This document shows positions 1 to 7,959 of a stretch of DNA of 17,331 bases, piece after piece. The stretch is taken from positions 1 through 17,331 of the forward strand of contig CAKUCW010000046.1 in the NCBI GenBank assembly GCA_934643825.1. Reading direction: 5' to 3'. The translations under genes were made by a program, and so were the position numbers. Numbering within the stretch: the first letter of the stretch is position 1; every line of letters starts with the position of its first letter. The stretch comes from an uncultured Clostridia bacterium (GTDB taxonomy: Bacteria > Bacillota > Clostridia > Christensenellales > Aristaeellaceae). The notes below the pieces were generated by a model. That model did not search any database. It was not told the DNA's origin and saw only the letters and a list, made by a program, of their open reading frames with translations.

Positions 1-230
1 CTGACCTTTGGTCAGGATCAATTTGCAGTCGGTTATGCCATGCCTTCGGTAAAAATTAAGAATATGAATGGAACGGGTTTAAATTTGCGTCAGGGGCAAT
101 CGATGAGTTCCGCTTCCCTCGGTTTGTATCGCAATGGGTCAACGGTTCGAGTATTTGGCGTAAGTGAAACATGGTGCCATGTGCAGACAGAGGACGGAAA
201 TGTCGGATTTATGTTACGGGAGCGCCTATC
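1..230 (+). repeat. Direct repeat copy 1 (SH3b unit), period 489 bp
   Basis: Bases 1 to about 230 recur at 490 to about 719, giving a 489-bp (163-codon) period. The first ~115 bases differ at about one position. Differences then increase and are mostly third-codon changes (for example cgc/cgt, ctc/ctt), with a few replacements near the end. This is an in-frame tandem duplication of an SH3b pair inside one gene. Confidence 0.9.
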
Positions 231-834
231 GCCTGTACTCGAGTTCCAGAAAAACAGCAATACAAATACCTCTATTAATAGCGGTATGTCACAGCCAGTC
301 AATAACCGTGCTGTCGTCAACAACCCAAATTCTGTGGATCGCCTCAACCTGAGAACAATGCCGAGCCAAAGTGCACCAACGCTTGGCAAATACTACAGCG
401 GAACGACCGTTGAGGTTCTGGGTAGCGATCAGAATGGTTGGACAAAGGTTCGCATTCACTCACTGGAAGGCTATATGATGACCCAATATCTGACCTTTGG
501 TCAGGATCAATTTGCAGTCGGTTATGCCATGCCTTCGGTAAAAATTAAGAATATGAATGGAACGGGCTTAAATTTGCGTCAGGGGCAATCGATGAGTTCT
601 GCATCCCTTGGCTTGTATCGTAATGGGTCAACGGTTCGAGTATTTGGCGTAAGTGAAACGTGGTGCCATGTGCAGACCGAAGATGGGCATGTCGGGTTCA
701 TGCTCCGTGAGGGCTTGTCGCCAGCGCCTGATTTCGAGAAGAGTTTCCCTACCGGCGACGATCTTGAAGGTTCATGGTTTGGCAAACCGGGAAACCCCAT
801 TACGGATGACTTTATGCCGGGCGGAAACGGTTGA
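1..834 (+). CDS. SH3b-repeat protein, 3' part (5' end outside window)
   Basis: The frame is open from the first base, so the true start lies upstream and only the C-terminal 277 residues are visible. They hold three bacterial SH3 (SH3b) domains with the typical 'LNLR' and 'G-V/W...V-x-GFM' pattern. One type-A domain begins at the MPSVKIKN segment (about 40-230), one type-B domain carries DRLNLRTMPS (about 330-505), and a second type-A domain (about 529-719) is almost identical to the first. The first 13 residues repeat the end of the type-B domain (LTFGQDQFAVGYA), so at least one more B unit lies upstream and the protein is an alternating A-B array. The tail is Gly/Pro/Asp-rich. SH3b domains usually bind cell-wall peptidoglycan or proteins, so a secreted wall-associated protein or hydrolase is likely. 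The catalytic part, if any, is outside the window. The ATG at 40 falls inside the repeat, has no good ribosome binding site, and is unlikely to be the start. Confidence 0.82.
   Translation: MTFGQDQFAVGYAMPSVKIKNMNGTGLNLRQGQSMSSASLGLYRNGSTVRVFGVSETWCHVQTEDGNVGFMLRERLSPVLEFQKNSNTNTSINSGMSQPVNNRAVVNNPNSVDRLNLRTMPSQSAPTLGKYYSGTTVEVLGSDQNGWTKVRIHSLEGYMMTQYLTFGQDQFAVGYAMPSVKIKNMNGTGLNLRQGQSMSSASLGLYRNGSTVRVFGVSETWCHVQTEDGHVGFMLREGLSPAPDFEKSFPTGDDLEGSWFGKPGNPITDDFMPGGNG
490..719 (+). repeat. Direct repeat copy 2 (SH3b unit)
   Basis: Second copy of the unit that begins at base 1, starting with the same ctgacctttggtcaggatca run. The near-identity at its 5' side with synonymous drift at its 3' side suggests either a fairly recent duplication or patchy gene conversion between copies. 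Confidence 0.9.
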
Positions 835-947
835 CGATGACGCTGCCGTTGATCGTTTGCGAGATACCGCTATCGGCAAAAATATTCACATGACATAGAC
901 AACTTTATAAAAAACATTCAAAATAGTAAAATGAAAGAAGAAGCAAT

Positions 948-2360
948 ATGAAGCATATGCATCTCAAAAGATTTCTCGTCTTATTGTTAACTGCTCTGCT
1001 CCTGCCTCAGAGCAGCGTTTTGGCAGAAAACAAGTTTACAGAACGCTTAAAGCGTTATACCACCGAGGATGGACTGATGCCCGTATCTGAACTTCCCGAT
1101 TATTGGGCATCCTGTTTTCGGGATGTAGACGCTTCTACGCAAATCCTGCTGCCTCATGTACGTGGAAGTCAGTGGCATGAAGGCTGGCAGGAAACCGATA
1201 CGTTTCTTCCTGTTCTTTTGCTAGACGACACCATGACTCTTTACTTTCTTAAAAAAGGCGATGACGCATGGCACGCTACTCGCATGAAAGAGATGCTTTC
1301 ATATGCCGACTTCTCCCGTGACAATGATATAAATTTGGAATCTATCGGCAGCTTTAGCTATTGGCCTGAATTTCAATATGATGGCTCAAGCGTAAAAGGT
1401 AATCTTTCCTTTGTTTACAACATTGTAGTAAACAATACGGATTATTCCATTCATGTTCTTTACGAAACAAGCACACAAACGTCCTCCGGATGGATCTTTA
1501 GTTGTCTTCAAGTGCTGCCTTCTGCAAACGGTTTTGCTGTATCCATAGAAAGTCAGTGTTTCCCCGGCGTTTATTTTGAAAATTGGAAAGTCGTCAATAT
1601 TGAAAACGTTCTTCAATATCAGTATATTCTCAATGAAGAAATCAACTTGACTTTTAACGTTGAAACACCTTATTCAGCAGAAGACTTCGATTTGCTTACC
1701 ATGAACGCGCAGGACTTATTACGCATGCCCCAGCTCTGCTTATCTACCGTGATTGACACAGTCAAACACGGGAATGGAAAATCCGTTAACCTTAGAGCGC
1801 GACCTGAAGGAAAGATCATCGCCAAAATCCCCAACGGTACTGCATTGCAGTTTGCTGACCGCCATACAACATGGGGGCTTGTACAATACGGAGAATTGTG
1901 GGGCTTTGTAGACGCTCGTTTTCTTGCTGAATCAGATGCATATACCTATACCGATACGCCGCCGAGCGAGGTGCTTTCCCATATGAAAGAGCATTTCGGC
2001 GCATACATTCTGGAGGATTACATCGCGATTGACGATACACCCGATGGGGATTACGGCTTCGCTTTGCTCAGCCAATCTGCGGAGAGAGTGCTTGTCGGCT
2101 ATCGCAAGAACGGTAACAAAATGGAATATTGGCTCAAAAGCTCCAACGCAGTCCCACAGGGAGAAGGCTGGGTCTATTTCCAGCGTCATTCTGCGGATAG
2201 TATCATCAGTTGGGCAACACCAATGCCACTTATTCGGACGCGCTTGGCTTCGATGTCATCCGCATTGACCCGGATTATGAAGAATATTGGTCTCAAAGCG
2301 TTTCCTATCACTGGCGAAATGACAGCTTTCAGCTGTATGAATACATGGATCGCTGCATAG
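948..2360 (+). CDS. Secreted SH3b-domain protein, frameshifted near its C-terminus
   Basis: Residues 1-26 form a Sec signal peptide: basic start MKHMHLKR, a Leu-rich core, and a VLA-EN cleavage site. Residues about 30-265 show no family I recognise; they look beta-rich and extracellular. Residues about 270-328 form an SH3b domain with NLRARPEGKIIAKIPNG and the WGFVDARFL ending. After residue 421 the frame gives an unnatural tail (WATPMPLIRTRLAS...). The +2 frame from about 2210 continues with a natural sequence to 2545 (see the next entry), so the gene has lost one base or gained two near 2208-2213. A lost T in 'agttggg' would restore the frame and give a protein of about 532 residues. The ribosome binding site (gaaagaag) before ATG 948 is weak. 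GC is lower than in the rest of the window, as for its SH3b neighbour upstream. Function unknown; a surface or wall-associated role is inferred from the signal peptide and SH3b domain. Confidence 0.72.
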   Translation: MKHMHLKRFLVLLLTALLLPQSSVLAENKFTERLKRYTTEDGLMPVSELPDYWASCFRDVDASTQILLPHVRGSQWHEGWQETDTFLPVLLLDDTMTLYFLKKGDDAWHATRMKEMLSYADFSRDNDINLESIGSFSYWPEFQYDGSSVKGNLSFVYNIVVNNTDYSIHVLYETSTQTSSGWIFSCLQVLPSANGFAVSIESQCFPGVYFENWKVVNIENVLQYQYILNEEINLTFNVETPYSAEDFDLLTMNAQDLLRMPQLCLSTVIDTVKHGNGKSVNLRARPEGKIIAKIPNGTALQFADRHTTWGLVQYGELWGFVDARFLAESDAYTYTDTPPSEVLSHMKEHFGAYILEDYIAIDDTPDGDYGFALLSQSAERVLVGYRKNGNKMEYWLKSSNAVPQGEGWVYFQRHSADSIISWATPMPLIRTRLASMSSALTRIMKNIGLKAFPITGEMTAFSCMNTWIAA

Positions 2361-2545
2361 GCGCTGAAACGGCTTATGTAACAGACGATGGCATAACCTA
2401 CCACGACATCACTATGGATGAGTCACTGGGATATGTGAAGGGTACCGTTCAGCGCAATCTGCAGTACGTCAGCTTCCCTGCTCTGCCCAAGACAAAAGCT
2501 CAGGCTCAGGAAAGGTTAACTGCTGCTCCGTCGCTCCCCCGCTGA
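2210..2545 (+). pseudogene. Out-of-frame C-terminal part of the 948 gene
   Basis: This stretch in the +2 frame encodes GNTNATYSDALGFDVIRIDP... and about 100 further residues of normal composition (Tyr, Asp and Trp rich, like the upstream part). It has no ribosome binding site of its own, only a TTG at its edge, and begins exactly where the upstream frame turns unnatural. I therefore read it as the displaced end of the same gene rather than a separate gene. Its last 77 bases overlap the end of the convergent minus-strand gene. Confidence 0.65.
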
Positions 2546-3719
2546 GCGCTTGCTGCGGGAAACGCAGAATAAATAGTTTTTCCTGTACACGGTCATCCGT
2601 GGTCCGAACGCGCATTTCCCCCACGCAGGTGAGGCTTCCATCTGCTTCCTCATCCATGTTTCTGCACGAAATCAAATTGTCGTAAGAGAAGCTTTGCTGT
2701 AATTCCGTTTCTCCGTCGCCGGACAGGGCAAACAAATTCAGACCATCGTCGGTATTTTCCACAAAATGGTATCCGCCCCGTGCGGCGGGACACACCGCTA
2801 AAACGCTCTGCATATCCGTAAATGTCTTGTAAAAAAGCACATGCCCGTCGAGATCGACATGAAGAAAAACCATCGAAGCGCGTTCATCGCTCCCGAATTT
2901 GTTGCCGTAGATCAGAAGCCCTTCGTCCGTCGGCAGCATGCCGTGAAGGGTAAACCGATCCAGGTCCGGCAGCGGGAGATCCCGCAGGAAATGCCCGTCT
3001 TGATCCAGAATCCGAAGAAATCGCTTTTCCGGCACCTCAGCCGGCTTTCCGGAATACAGAATGATCTCATTCTGCCGCAATATGCCCTTTTGGAAAACGA
3101 TTTCGTTTTCAGAATACAGCTCCGGGCTGCAATACGACCAGAATAGATAACCCCTTGCGTCAACAAAGGCGCTCCATGCTGTCGCATGAGAAGCATCTGT
3201 TGCGCACGCCCCTGTGATGAGCAGGCCACGATCACAGGCATACACATCATGCGGCAATCCGGGCAGTTTTTCCCTTTGAATATCCTTGCTTGAGACGTTG
3301 TATTTTACGATGTAGCCCGTGTCCTCGACGTATTCCGTTCTGTCAACGGATTCCACGACAATCATGCACATGCCTTCCGGGTTTTCCACCGCGCCAAGGA
3401 TGAAGGGCACGCCTTCCCAGGAAAGCAGGGTTTCAGACTTCCATTCTCCTTCTTCGGAAACCCGCAGAATCCAGCCATCGCGTGTCCTGTCCGATGTTCG
3501 CGAGGAAAGAGCGGGCGTGCCCGACGTGCTGTCGGTTTGCGCCAACAGCACGATGTCGCCGTCGGACGTGCGATAGACCGAAGAGAGGGATTCGTCCCTG
3601 TTTCCGCCCCAGATCGCCAGCGAAGGCGTGCCAAAGGATTCGGCAGCCGCCCGCTCCTCGCACCATGCGCCTGAAAACGGAAACAAGCACAGGCAAAGCA
3701 GAATGATAAAGCGCAGCAT
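2469..3719 (-). CDS. Secreted protein, probable beta-propeller, function unknown
   Basis: The start at 3719 is chosen because an AAGGAGG ribosome binding site lies 7 bases upstream and the protein then opens with a signal peptide, MLRFIILLCLCLFPFSGAWC-EE. The frame stays open for 43 more codons upstream, but those lack a binding site and look non-coding. The 416-residue protein is predicted to be exported. It has recurring blade-like units of about 45-60 residues: strands ending in 'DGDIVLLAQ', 'DGWILRVSEEGEW', 'DRGLLITGA', 'DEGLLIYGN' and 'DGSLTCVGEM'. This is the appearance of a beta-propeller with WD/Kelch-like blades, although I see no named family. The gene stands alone, converges on the frameshifted SH3b gene and overlaps its end. 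An extracellular or envelope role is inferred. Confidence 0.72.
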   Translation of the reverse strand: MLRFIILLCLCLFPFSGAWCEERAAAESFGTPSLAIWGGNRDESLSSVYRTSDGDIVLLAQTDSTSGTPALSSRTSDRTRDGWILRVSEEGEWKSETLLSWEGVPFILGAVENPEGMCMIVVESVDRTEYVEDTGYIVKYNVSSKDIQREKLPGLPHDVYACDRGLLITGACATDASHATAWSAFVDARGYLFWSYCSPELYSENEIVFQKGILRQNEIILYSGKPAEVPEKRFLRILDQDGHFLRDLPLPDLDRFTLHGMLPTDEGLLIYGNKFGSDERASMVFLHVDLDGHVLFYKTFTDMQSVLAVCPAARGGYHFVENTDDGLNLFALSGDGETELQQSFSYDNLISCRNMDEEADGSLTCVGEMRVRTTDDRVQEKLFILRFPQQALSGGATEQQLTFPEPELLSWAEQGS

Positions 3720-3898
3720 GATATCGCCTCCTTGATAACATGAAGACGAAACATGGCTGCGCTTTCTTCCTTTGGCACGAGAGAAAATGAGTTTTTTGCA
3801 TGCCGCAAGCGGGCTGAGCCCGCCTTCACCTCCGCCGAAGTCCGCCACGCATCGAAGTCTGGCTCACGCGGGCGATTTTACGCAATTTCCTATACATC

Positions 3899-3928
3899 AA
3901 AAAACGGAATCCCATTCCTAAGATTCCG
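3899..3928 (-). terminator. Intrinsic terminator of the pot operon
   Basis: Read on the minus strand, a perfect 7-bp stem CGGAATC/GATTCCG (3905-3911 with 3922-3928) around a 10-base loop is followed directly by six T (3899-3904). It lies 64 bases after the potD stop, where the polyamine operon should end. Confidence 0.8.
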
Positions 3929-3992
3929 GAAAACGTATTCTCGTTTTTTCTGTTTGACCGTGAGCCATTCCGCCCGACAGTCTCAAAGCGAA

Positions 3993-5027
3993 TTAAAATT
4001 CGGAAATGATCTCCGTCCAAATCTGGTCGTAGAGCTTCGTTTCATCGCCCAGATAGTTGAAGACCTGGCACTTGTCCAGAACTTCCTGCGGCGGATTGTT
4101 GACCGGGGAAGCGTTATACTCGTCCGCGCCGATGATGTCGATTGCCGCGGTATTCGGAATCGCATAGCCTACGTATTCATAGTTCATCGCGGCGATATCT
4201 CCGCGGCAGAGGAAGTCGATAAACTTCTCCGCGCCGGAAACATTGCGGGCGTTCGCCGGAATACAGATGGAGTCAAAGAAGATGTTGCTTCCCTCCTCCG
4301 GAATGACGTAATCCAGCTCGTCGCTCTCGCTCATGCAGAACGTCGCGTCGCCGCTCCATACCAGCGCGACAGCCGCCTCGCCCGCGATCATCTTATCCTT
4401 CACTTCATCGACGACATACGCCAGCACCATCGGCTTCTGCTCGATGAGCAGGTTCTTCGCGTCCTCAAGGTCGGCGGGATCGGTGGAGTTCAGGTCATGA
4501 CCCGTCATCACCAGCGCAATCGCCAGCGTATCACGCGGGGAGTTGAGCATCAGCATATCCATCGTGTAGGTCGGATCCATCAGCGTGTTCCAGCTGGTCG
4601 GCGCTTCATCCACCATTTCGGTGTTATACAGAATGCCCATCGTGCCCCAGGTATACGGCACGGAATACTCGCTGTTTGGATCGTAGCTTTCATTCATAAA
4701 GCGCTGATCGATGTTGGCGACGTTGGGGATATTCTCCCAGTTGACCTTCTGGAGCAGATTCTCCTGAATCATGCGCTCGATCATGTAGTCGCTGGGGATG
4801 ATGACGTCGTAGCTGGAGCCGCCCATGGCGATCTTGGCGTACATATCCTCGTTGGTTTCAAACGTTTCGTAGATGACCTTGATGCCGGTCTCCTGCTCAA
4901 AGAGCGTCAGCACTTCCGGCTCAATATAGTCGCCCCAGTTGTAGACGCTGATCGTCTCCTGCGCCAGCGCAAACAGCGGGCAGAGAACCAGCGCGAGAGA
5001 CAGCAGCAGCATAGCGGTTTTCTTCAT
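3993..5027 (-). CDS. potD: Polyamine ABC transporter substrate-binding protein PotD
   Basis: Extracellular spermidine/putrescine-binding protein that hands polyamines to the PotBC channel. The start at 5027 follows AAAGGAGG; the 35 upstream codons in frame have no such site. The 344-residue length matches PotD (about 350). After the signal peptide the mature protein begins QETISVYNWGDYIEPEVL, the family hallmark, followed by FEQETGIKVIYETFETNEDMYAK, YDVIIPSDYM, VPYTWGTMGILYN and the ligand-pocket region LVWSGDA. The signal peptide ends ALA-QE, a signal peptidase I site. Cys16 follows L-V-L rather than a normal lipobox, so lipidation is doubtful even though Gram-positive PotD proteins are usually lipoproteins. 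Last gene of the operon, 43 bases after potC and followed by a terminator. Whether it prefers spermidine or putrescine cannot be told from the sequence. Confidence 0.93.
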   Translation of the reverse strand: MKKTAMLLLSLALVLCPLFALAQETISVYNWGDYIEPEVLTLFEQETGIKVIYETFETNEDMYAKIAMGGSSYDVIIPSDYMIERMIQENLLQKVNWENIPNVANIDQRFMNESYDPNSEYSVPYTWGTMGILYNTEMVDEAPTSWNTLMDPTYTMDMLMLNSPRDTLAIALVMTGHDLNSTDPADLEDAKNLLIEQKPMVLAYVVDEVKDKMIAGEAAVALVWSGDATFCMSESDELDYVIPEEGSNIFFDSICIPANARNVSGAEKFIDFLCRGDIAAMNYEYVGYAIPNTAAIDIIGADEYNASPVNNPPQEVLDKCQVFNYLGDETKLYDQIWTEIISEF

Positions 5028-5070
5028 GGTGGTTATCCTCCTTTTGATGTCCGTTGGTTTTGTTCTTTCC

Positions 5071-5877
5071 TTAATACGGAATTTTGACCTCATTGAACTT
5101 ATTCTGACTGCGTCCGTCCTTGCGGAAGTCACGCAGATTCAAGCCGATCAGCAGCACAAACACGCAGGCAAAGATGATGGTCGAGAGCGCGTTGATCTTC
5201 GGGGAAATACCGCGCTTTGCCATCGTATAAATCGTGATGGACAGGTTGCTGACACCCGATCCTGTCGTAAAGAAGCTGACGACAAAGTCGTCGATCGACA
5301 TGGTCAGCGCCATGATAAAGCCGGAAAACACGCCCGGCATGAGATCCGGCAGGATGACCTTGAAAAAGCCCTGCATCGGCGTCGCGCCCAGATCCTGCGC
5401 GGCTTCCGCCAGATTCGGGTCAAGCTGGCGCAGCTTCGGCATCACGCTCAGCACCACATACGGCACGCAGAACGCGACATGCGAAAGCAGCAGCGTCAGA
5501 TAGCCCAGCTGGATATTCGCCATCGCATACAGGAGCATCAGCGAAACGCCCGTCACGACCTCGGAGTTGAGCATCGGAAGGTTGACGACGCTGAGCAGCA
5601 CTTTGCGCGGGGCACGCTTCATCTGGTAGAGCGCAATCGCGCCGACCGTGCCCAAAATCGTCGAAATCACAGCCGCCAGCACACCGATGGACAGCGTCGT
5701 GCCCAGCGCGGACATGATCGCCGCGTCGGAGAACAGCTCCTTATACCATCTCAGGGTGAAACCGCCCCAGTTGGCGCGGGATTTGCTGTCGTTGAAGGAA
5801 TACAGAATCAGCAAAACGATCGGCGCATAAAGGAACGCCATAATCAGCGCGATGTACGCTTTCCTGAGTTTTTTCAT
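5071..5877 (-). CDS. potC: Polyamine ABC transporter permease PotC
   Basis: Inner-membrane channel subunit that pairs with PotB. The 268 residues show about six hydrophobic segments, beginning with IALIMAFLYAPIVLLILYSF. The cytoplasmic EAA loop at residues about 158-181 (EAAQDLGATPMQGFFKVILP) contacts the PotA ATPase. The family signature 'YSFNDSKS...W.GFTLRWYKELF' is clear near the N-terminus. The ATG overlaps the potB stop as TGATG, which suggests translational coupling. A GGAGG lies 13 bases upstream of the start inside potB, rather far, so coupling probably matters. Confidence 0.93.
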   Translation of the reverse strand: MKKLRKAYIALIMAFLYAPIVLLILYSFNDSKSRANWGGFTLRWYKELFSDAAIMSALGTTLSIGVLAAVISTILGTVGAIALYQMKRAPRKVLLSVVNLPMLNSEVVTGVSLMLLYAMANIQLGYLTLLLSHVAFCVPYVVLSVMPKLRQLDPNLAEAAQDLGATPMQGFFKVILPDLMPGVFSGFIMALTMSIDDFVVSFFTTGSGVSNLSITIYTMAKRGISPKINALSTIIFACVFVLLIGLNLRDFRKDGRSQNKFNEVKIPY

Positions 5878-6842
5878 CAGAGAATGCGCACCTCCTTCCG
5901 CGGCTCTTCCTCTTTGTCAATGCGCTGAAGCCCACCCATGAAGGCAAGCACGACCACCATCACCAGCAGGGACAGCGTCGAGCCGAAATGCCAGTCGCTC
6001 GATTTGCCGAACTGATTCTGGATGATGTCGCCGATGAGCGGAACCTTGCCGCCGCCCATGAGCTGGCTGATGACAAACGTCGTCACCGCCGGAACAAAGA
6101 CCATCGTGATGCCTTCCAGCACGCCCGGCAGCGAATACGGCAGCGTCACGCGCAGGAAGCTCTGCACGGGGCTTGCGCCCAAGTCAGCCGCCGCATCCAG
6201 CAGGCTGTGATCGGTCTTTTCAATCACGGTGTAAATCGGCATAATCATGAAGGAAAGATAGTTGTAGACCATGCCGAGGATGACCGCGTTTTCGTTATAC
6301 AGGAAGATGATCTTCTTGCCCACGCCCATGGAGGTCAGCCAGCTGTCAAACGCGGGAATCGCTTCGCGCAGGGAGGCAATCCAGCTGTTGAGGATGCCCG
6401 TGTTTTCCAGAATGGACATCCAGGAATACGTTCTGAGCAGGAAGTTCATCCACATCGGCAGGATGATGAGCATCAGCCAAAGCCCGGGGCGCTTGAAATC
6501 CCTGCCGCTGAGAATCAGCGCAACCGGATAGCCCAGCAGCAGGCAGATCACCGTCGTGATCAGCGCAATCTTGAGCGAGCGAAGCAGCAGCTTCAAATAG
6601 GTCGGCTCAAGCATACGCTTGAAATTTTCCAGAGAAACGACCGTCGTCTTCTGCGGACGCTCCGGCGTAACGGTGCCATCCTCCAGCTGGAAGACAATCT
6701 GACCGTTGTCGTCCGCGATCTCGGTATACGCCGGGGTCTGCTCGACGGTGACGCCGTACCAGACGACCATCACCAGCGGCACGACGATGAACAGCACCGC
6801 CCACAGCACAAACGGCGCAACCAGCGCTTTATTCTTTTTCAT
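5877..6842 (-). CDS. potB: Polyamine ABC transporter permease PotB
   Basis: Second channel subunit, 321 residues from the ATG at 6842, which has a GAGGTGG site inside the end of potA. The longer frame reaching 6932 only re-reads the potA end. The N-terminal hydrophobic segment ALVAPFVLWAVLFIVVPLVM is followed by an extracellular stretch at residues about 35-70 (QTPAYTEIADDNGQIVFQLE), typical of the PotB branch. A membrane domain follows with the EAA loop at residues about 217-240 (AAADLGASPVQSFLRVTLP). It begins 10 bases after potA and overlaps potC by one base. Confidence 0.93.
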   Translation of the reverse strand: MKKNKALVAPFVLWAVLFIVVPLVMVVWYGVTVEQTPAYTEIADDNGQIVFQLEDGTVTPERPQKTTVVSLENFKRMLEPTYLKLLLRSLKIALITTVICLLLGYPVALILSGRDFKRPGLWLMLIILPMWMNFLLRTYSWMSILENTGILNSWIASLREAIPAFDSWLTSMGVGKKIIFLYNENAVILGMVYNYLSFMIMPIYTVIEKTDHSLLDAAADLGASPVQSFLRVTLPYSLPGVLEGITMVFVPAVTTFVISQLMGGGKVPLIGDIIQNQFGKSSDWHFGSTLSLLVMVVVLAFMGGLQRIDKEEEPRKEVRIL

Positions 6843-6852
6843 GGCATCCACC

Positions 6853-7947
6853 TCATGCGCGTGCGGCATGCCGCTTGAGCACATCCGGCGAGAAATCGCT
6901 CTTGTGCATAACCTGAATATCCTCGGGCGCAACCGTCAGCTTGACCTGCGTGCCGACCGGACGGGCATGCGTGGAATGGACGAGCAGCACGCTTTCGCCC
7001 ACGCGAACCTTCATCTCGTAATGCACGCCCTTGAACAGCAGGGATTCCACCACGCCCTGCGGCACACCGGAGATCGGGTCGGTCATCGGCTTGAGCTTCA
7101 CATCCTCCGGACGCAGGACGATATCGACCTCGGCGTTCTCGCCAAAGCCCGTATCCACGCACGGGAAATCGCATCCGAGGAAACGCACCAGCTTGTCGCG
7201 CACCATCGTGCCCGCCATGATATCGCTGTCGCCGATAAAATCCGCGACAAACGCGGACTGCGGCTCGTTGTAGATATCCTCCGGCGTACCCAGCTGCAAA
7301 ATATGTCCGGCGCTCATCACAGCGACGCGGTCGCTCATGGTCAGCGCTTCTTCCTGATCGTGGGTCACGAAGATGAACGTGATGCCGCTCTCACGCTGGA
7401 TGCGCTTGAGTTCAAGCTGCATCTCGCGGCGAAGCTTCAGATCCAGCGCACCCAGCGGTTCATCCAGCAGCAGGACATCCGGCTTGTTGATGAGTGCGCG
7501 GGCGATGGCGACACGCTGCTGCTGTCCGCCGGAAAGGCTGGAGATGCGGCGCTTTTCAAAGCCCGCCAGACCGACCAATGCCAGCATGCGGCTGACTTCC
7601 TCTGCGGTCTTTTTCTTGTCCTCCTTGCGCAGGTCAGGACCGAAGGCGACGTTCTGCGCGACATTCAGATGCGGGAAGAGCGCATAGCGCTGAAAGACCG
7701 TGTTGATGGCACGCTTATACGGCGGCAGGGAGATGATGTTCTGCCCCTTATAGAGGATCTCGCCGCTGGTCGGCTTCTCAAAGCCGCCGATGCAGCGCAG
7801 AAGCGTCGTTTTACCGCAGCCGGACGGACCCAGCAGCGTCACAAACTCGTTTTCTCCGATGTCGATGCTCACGCCGCCCAGCGCGGTGAAGCCATCCTCA
7901 AAGACCACGCGAAGATCCCTGATGGAAAGAATCGTGCGATTATCCAT
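6853..7947 (-). CDS. potA: Polyamine ABC transporter ATPase PotA
   Basis: Cytoplasmic ATP-hydrolysing subunit that powers polyamine import. All ATPase motifs are present: Walker A GPSGCGKTT (residues 40-48), Q-loop Gln86 in VFQRYALFPHL, signature LSGGQ (138-142), Walker B VLLLDEP (158-164) and switch His196. Residues about 240-345 form the TOBE-type C-terminal regulatory domain, with VLRPEDVKL. The length of 364 is usual for PotA. The start at 7947 follows GAGGAGG, and that site overlaps the TGA of the regulator gene, so the two are probably coupled. The common 'FQSYALFPH' is FQRYALFPH here, a small departure. Confidence 0.95.
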   Translation of the reverse strand: MDNRTILSIRDLRVVFEDGFTALGGVSIDIGENEFVTLLGPSGCGKTTLLRCIGGFEKPTSGEILYKGQNIISLPPYKRAINTVFQRYALFPHLNVAQNVAFGPDLRKEDKKKTAEEVSRMLALVGLAGFEKRRISSLSGGQQQRVAIARALINKPDVLLLDEPLGALDLKLRREMQLELKRIQRESGITFIFVTHDQEEALTMSDRVAVMSAGHILQLGTPEDIYNEPQSAFVADFIGDSDIMAGTMVRDKLVRFLGCDFPCVDTGFGENAEVDIVLRPEDVKLKPMTDPISGVPQGVVESLLFKGVHYEMKVRVGESVLLVHSTHARPVGTQVKLTVAPEDIQVMHKSDFSPDVLKRHAARA

Positions 7948-7959
7948 GAAATGTCCTCC

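Noticed and set aside
835..947. Promoter for the 948 gene
   Set aside because: The stretch is AT-rich with a TATAAA-like box, but no -35 at proper spacing stands out, so I did not call it.
3809..3823. Perfect palindrome GCGGGCT-g-AGCCCGC upstream of the propeller gene
   Set aside because: No T run on either strand and no partner site, so I could not assign it as a terminator or operator. It is upstream, not at a gene end.
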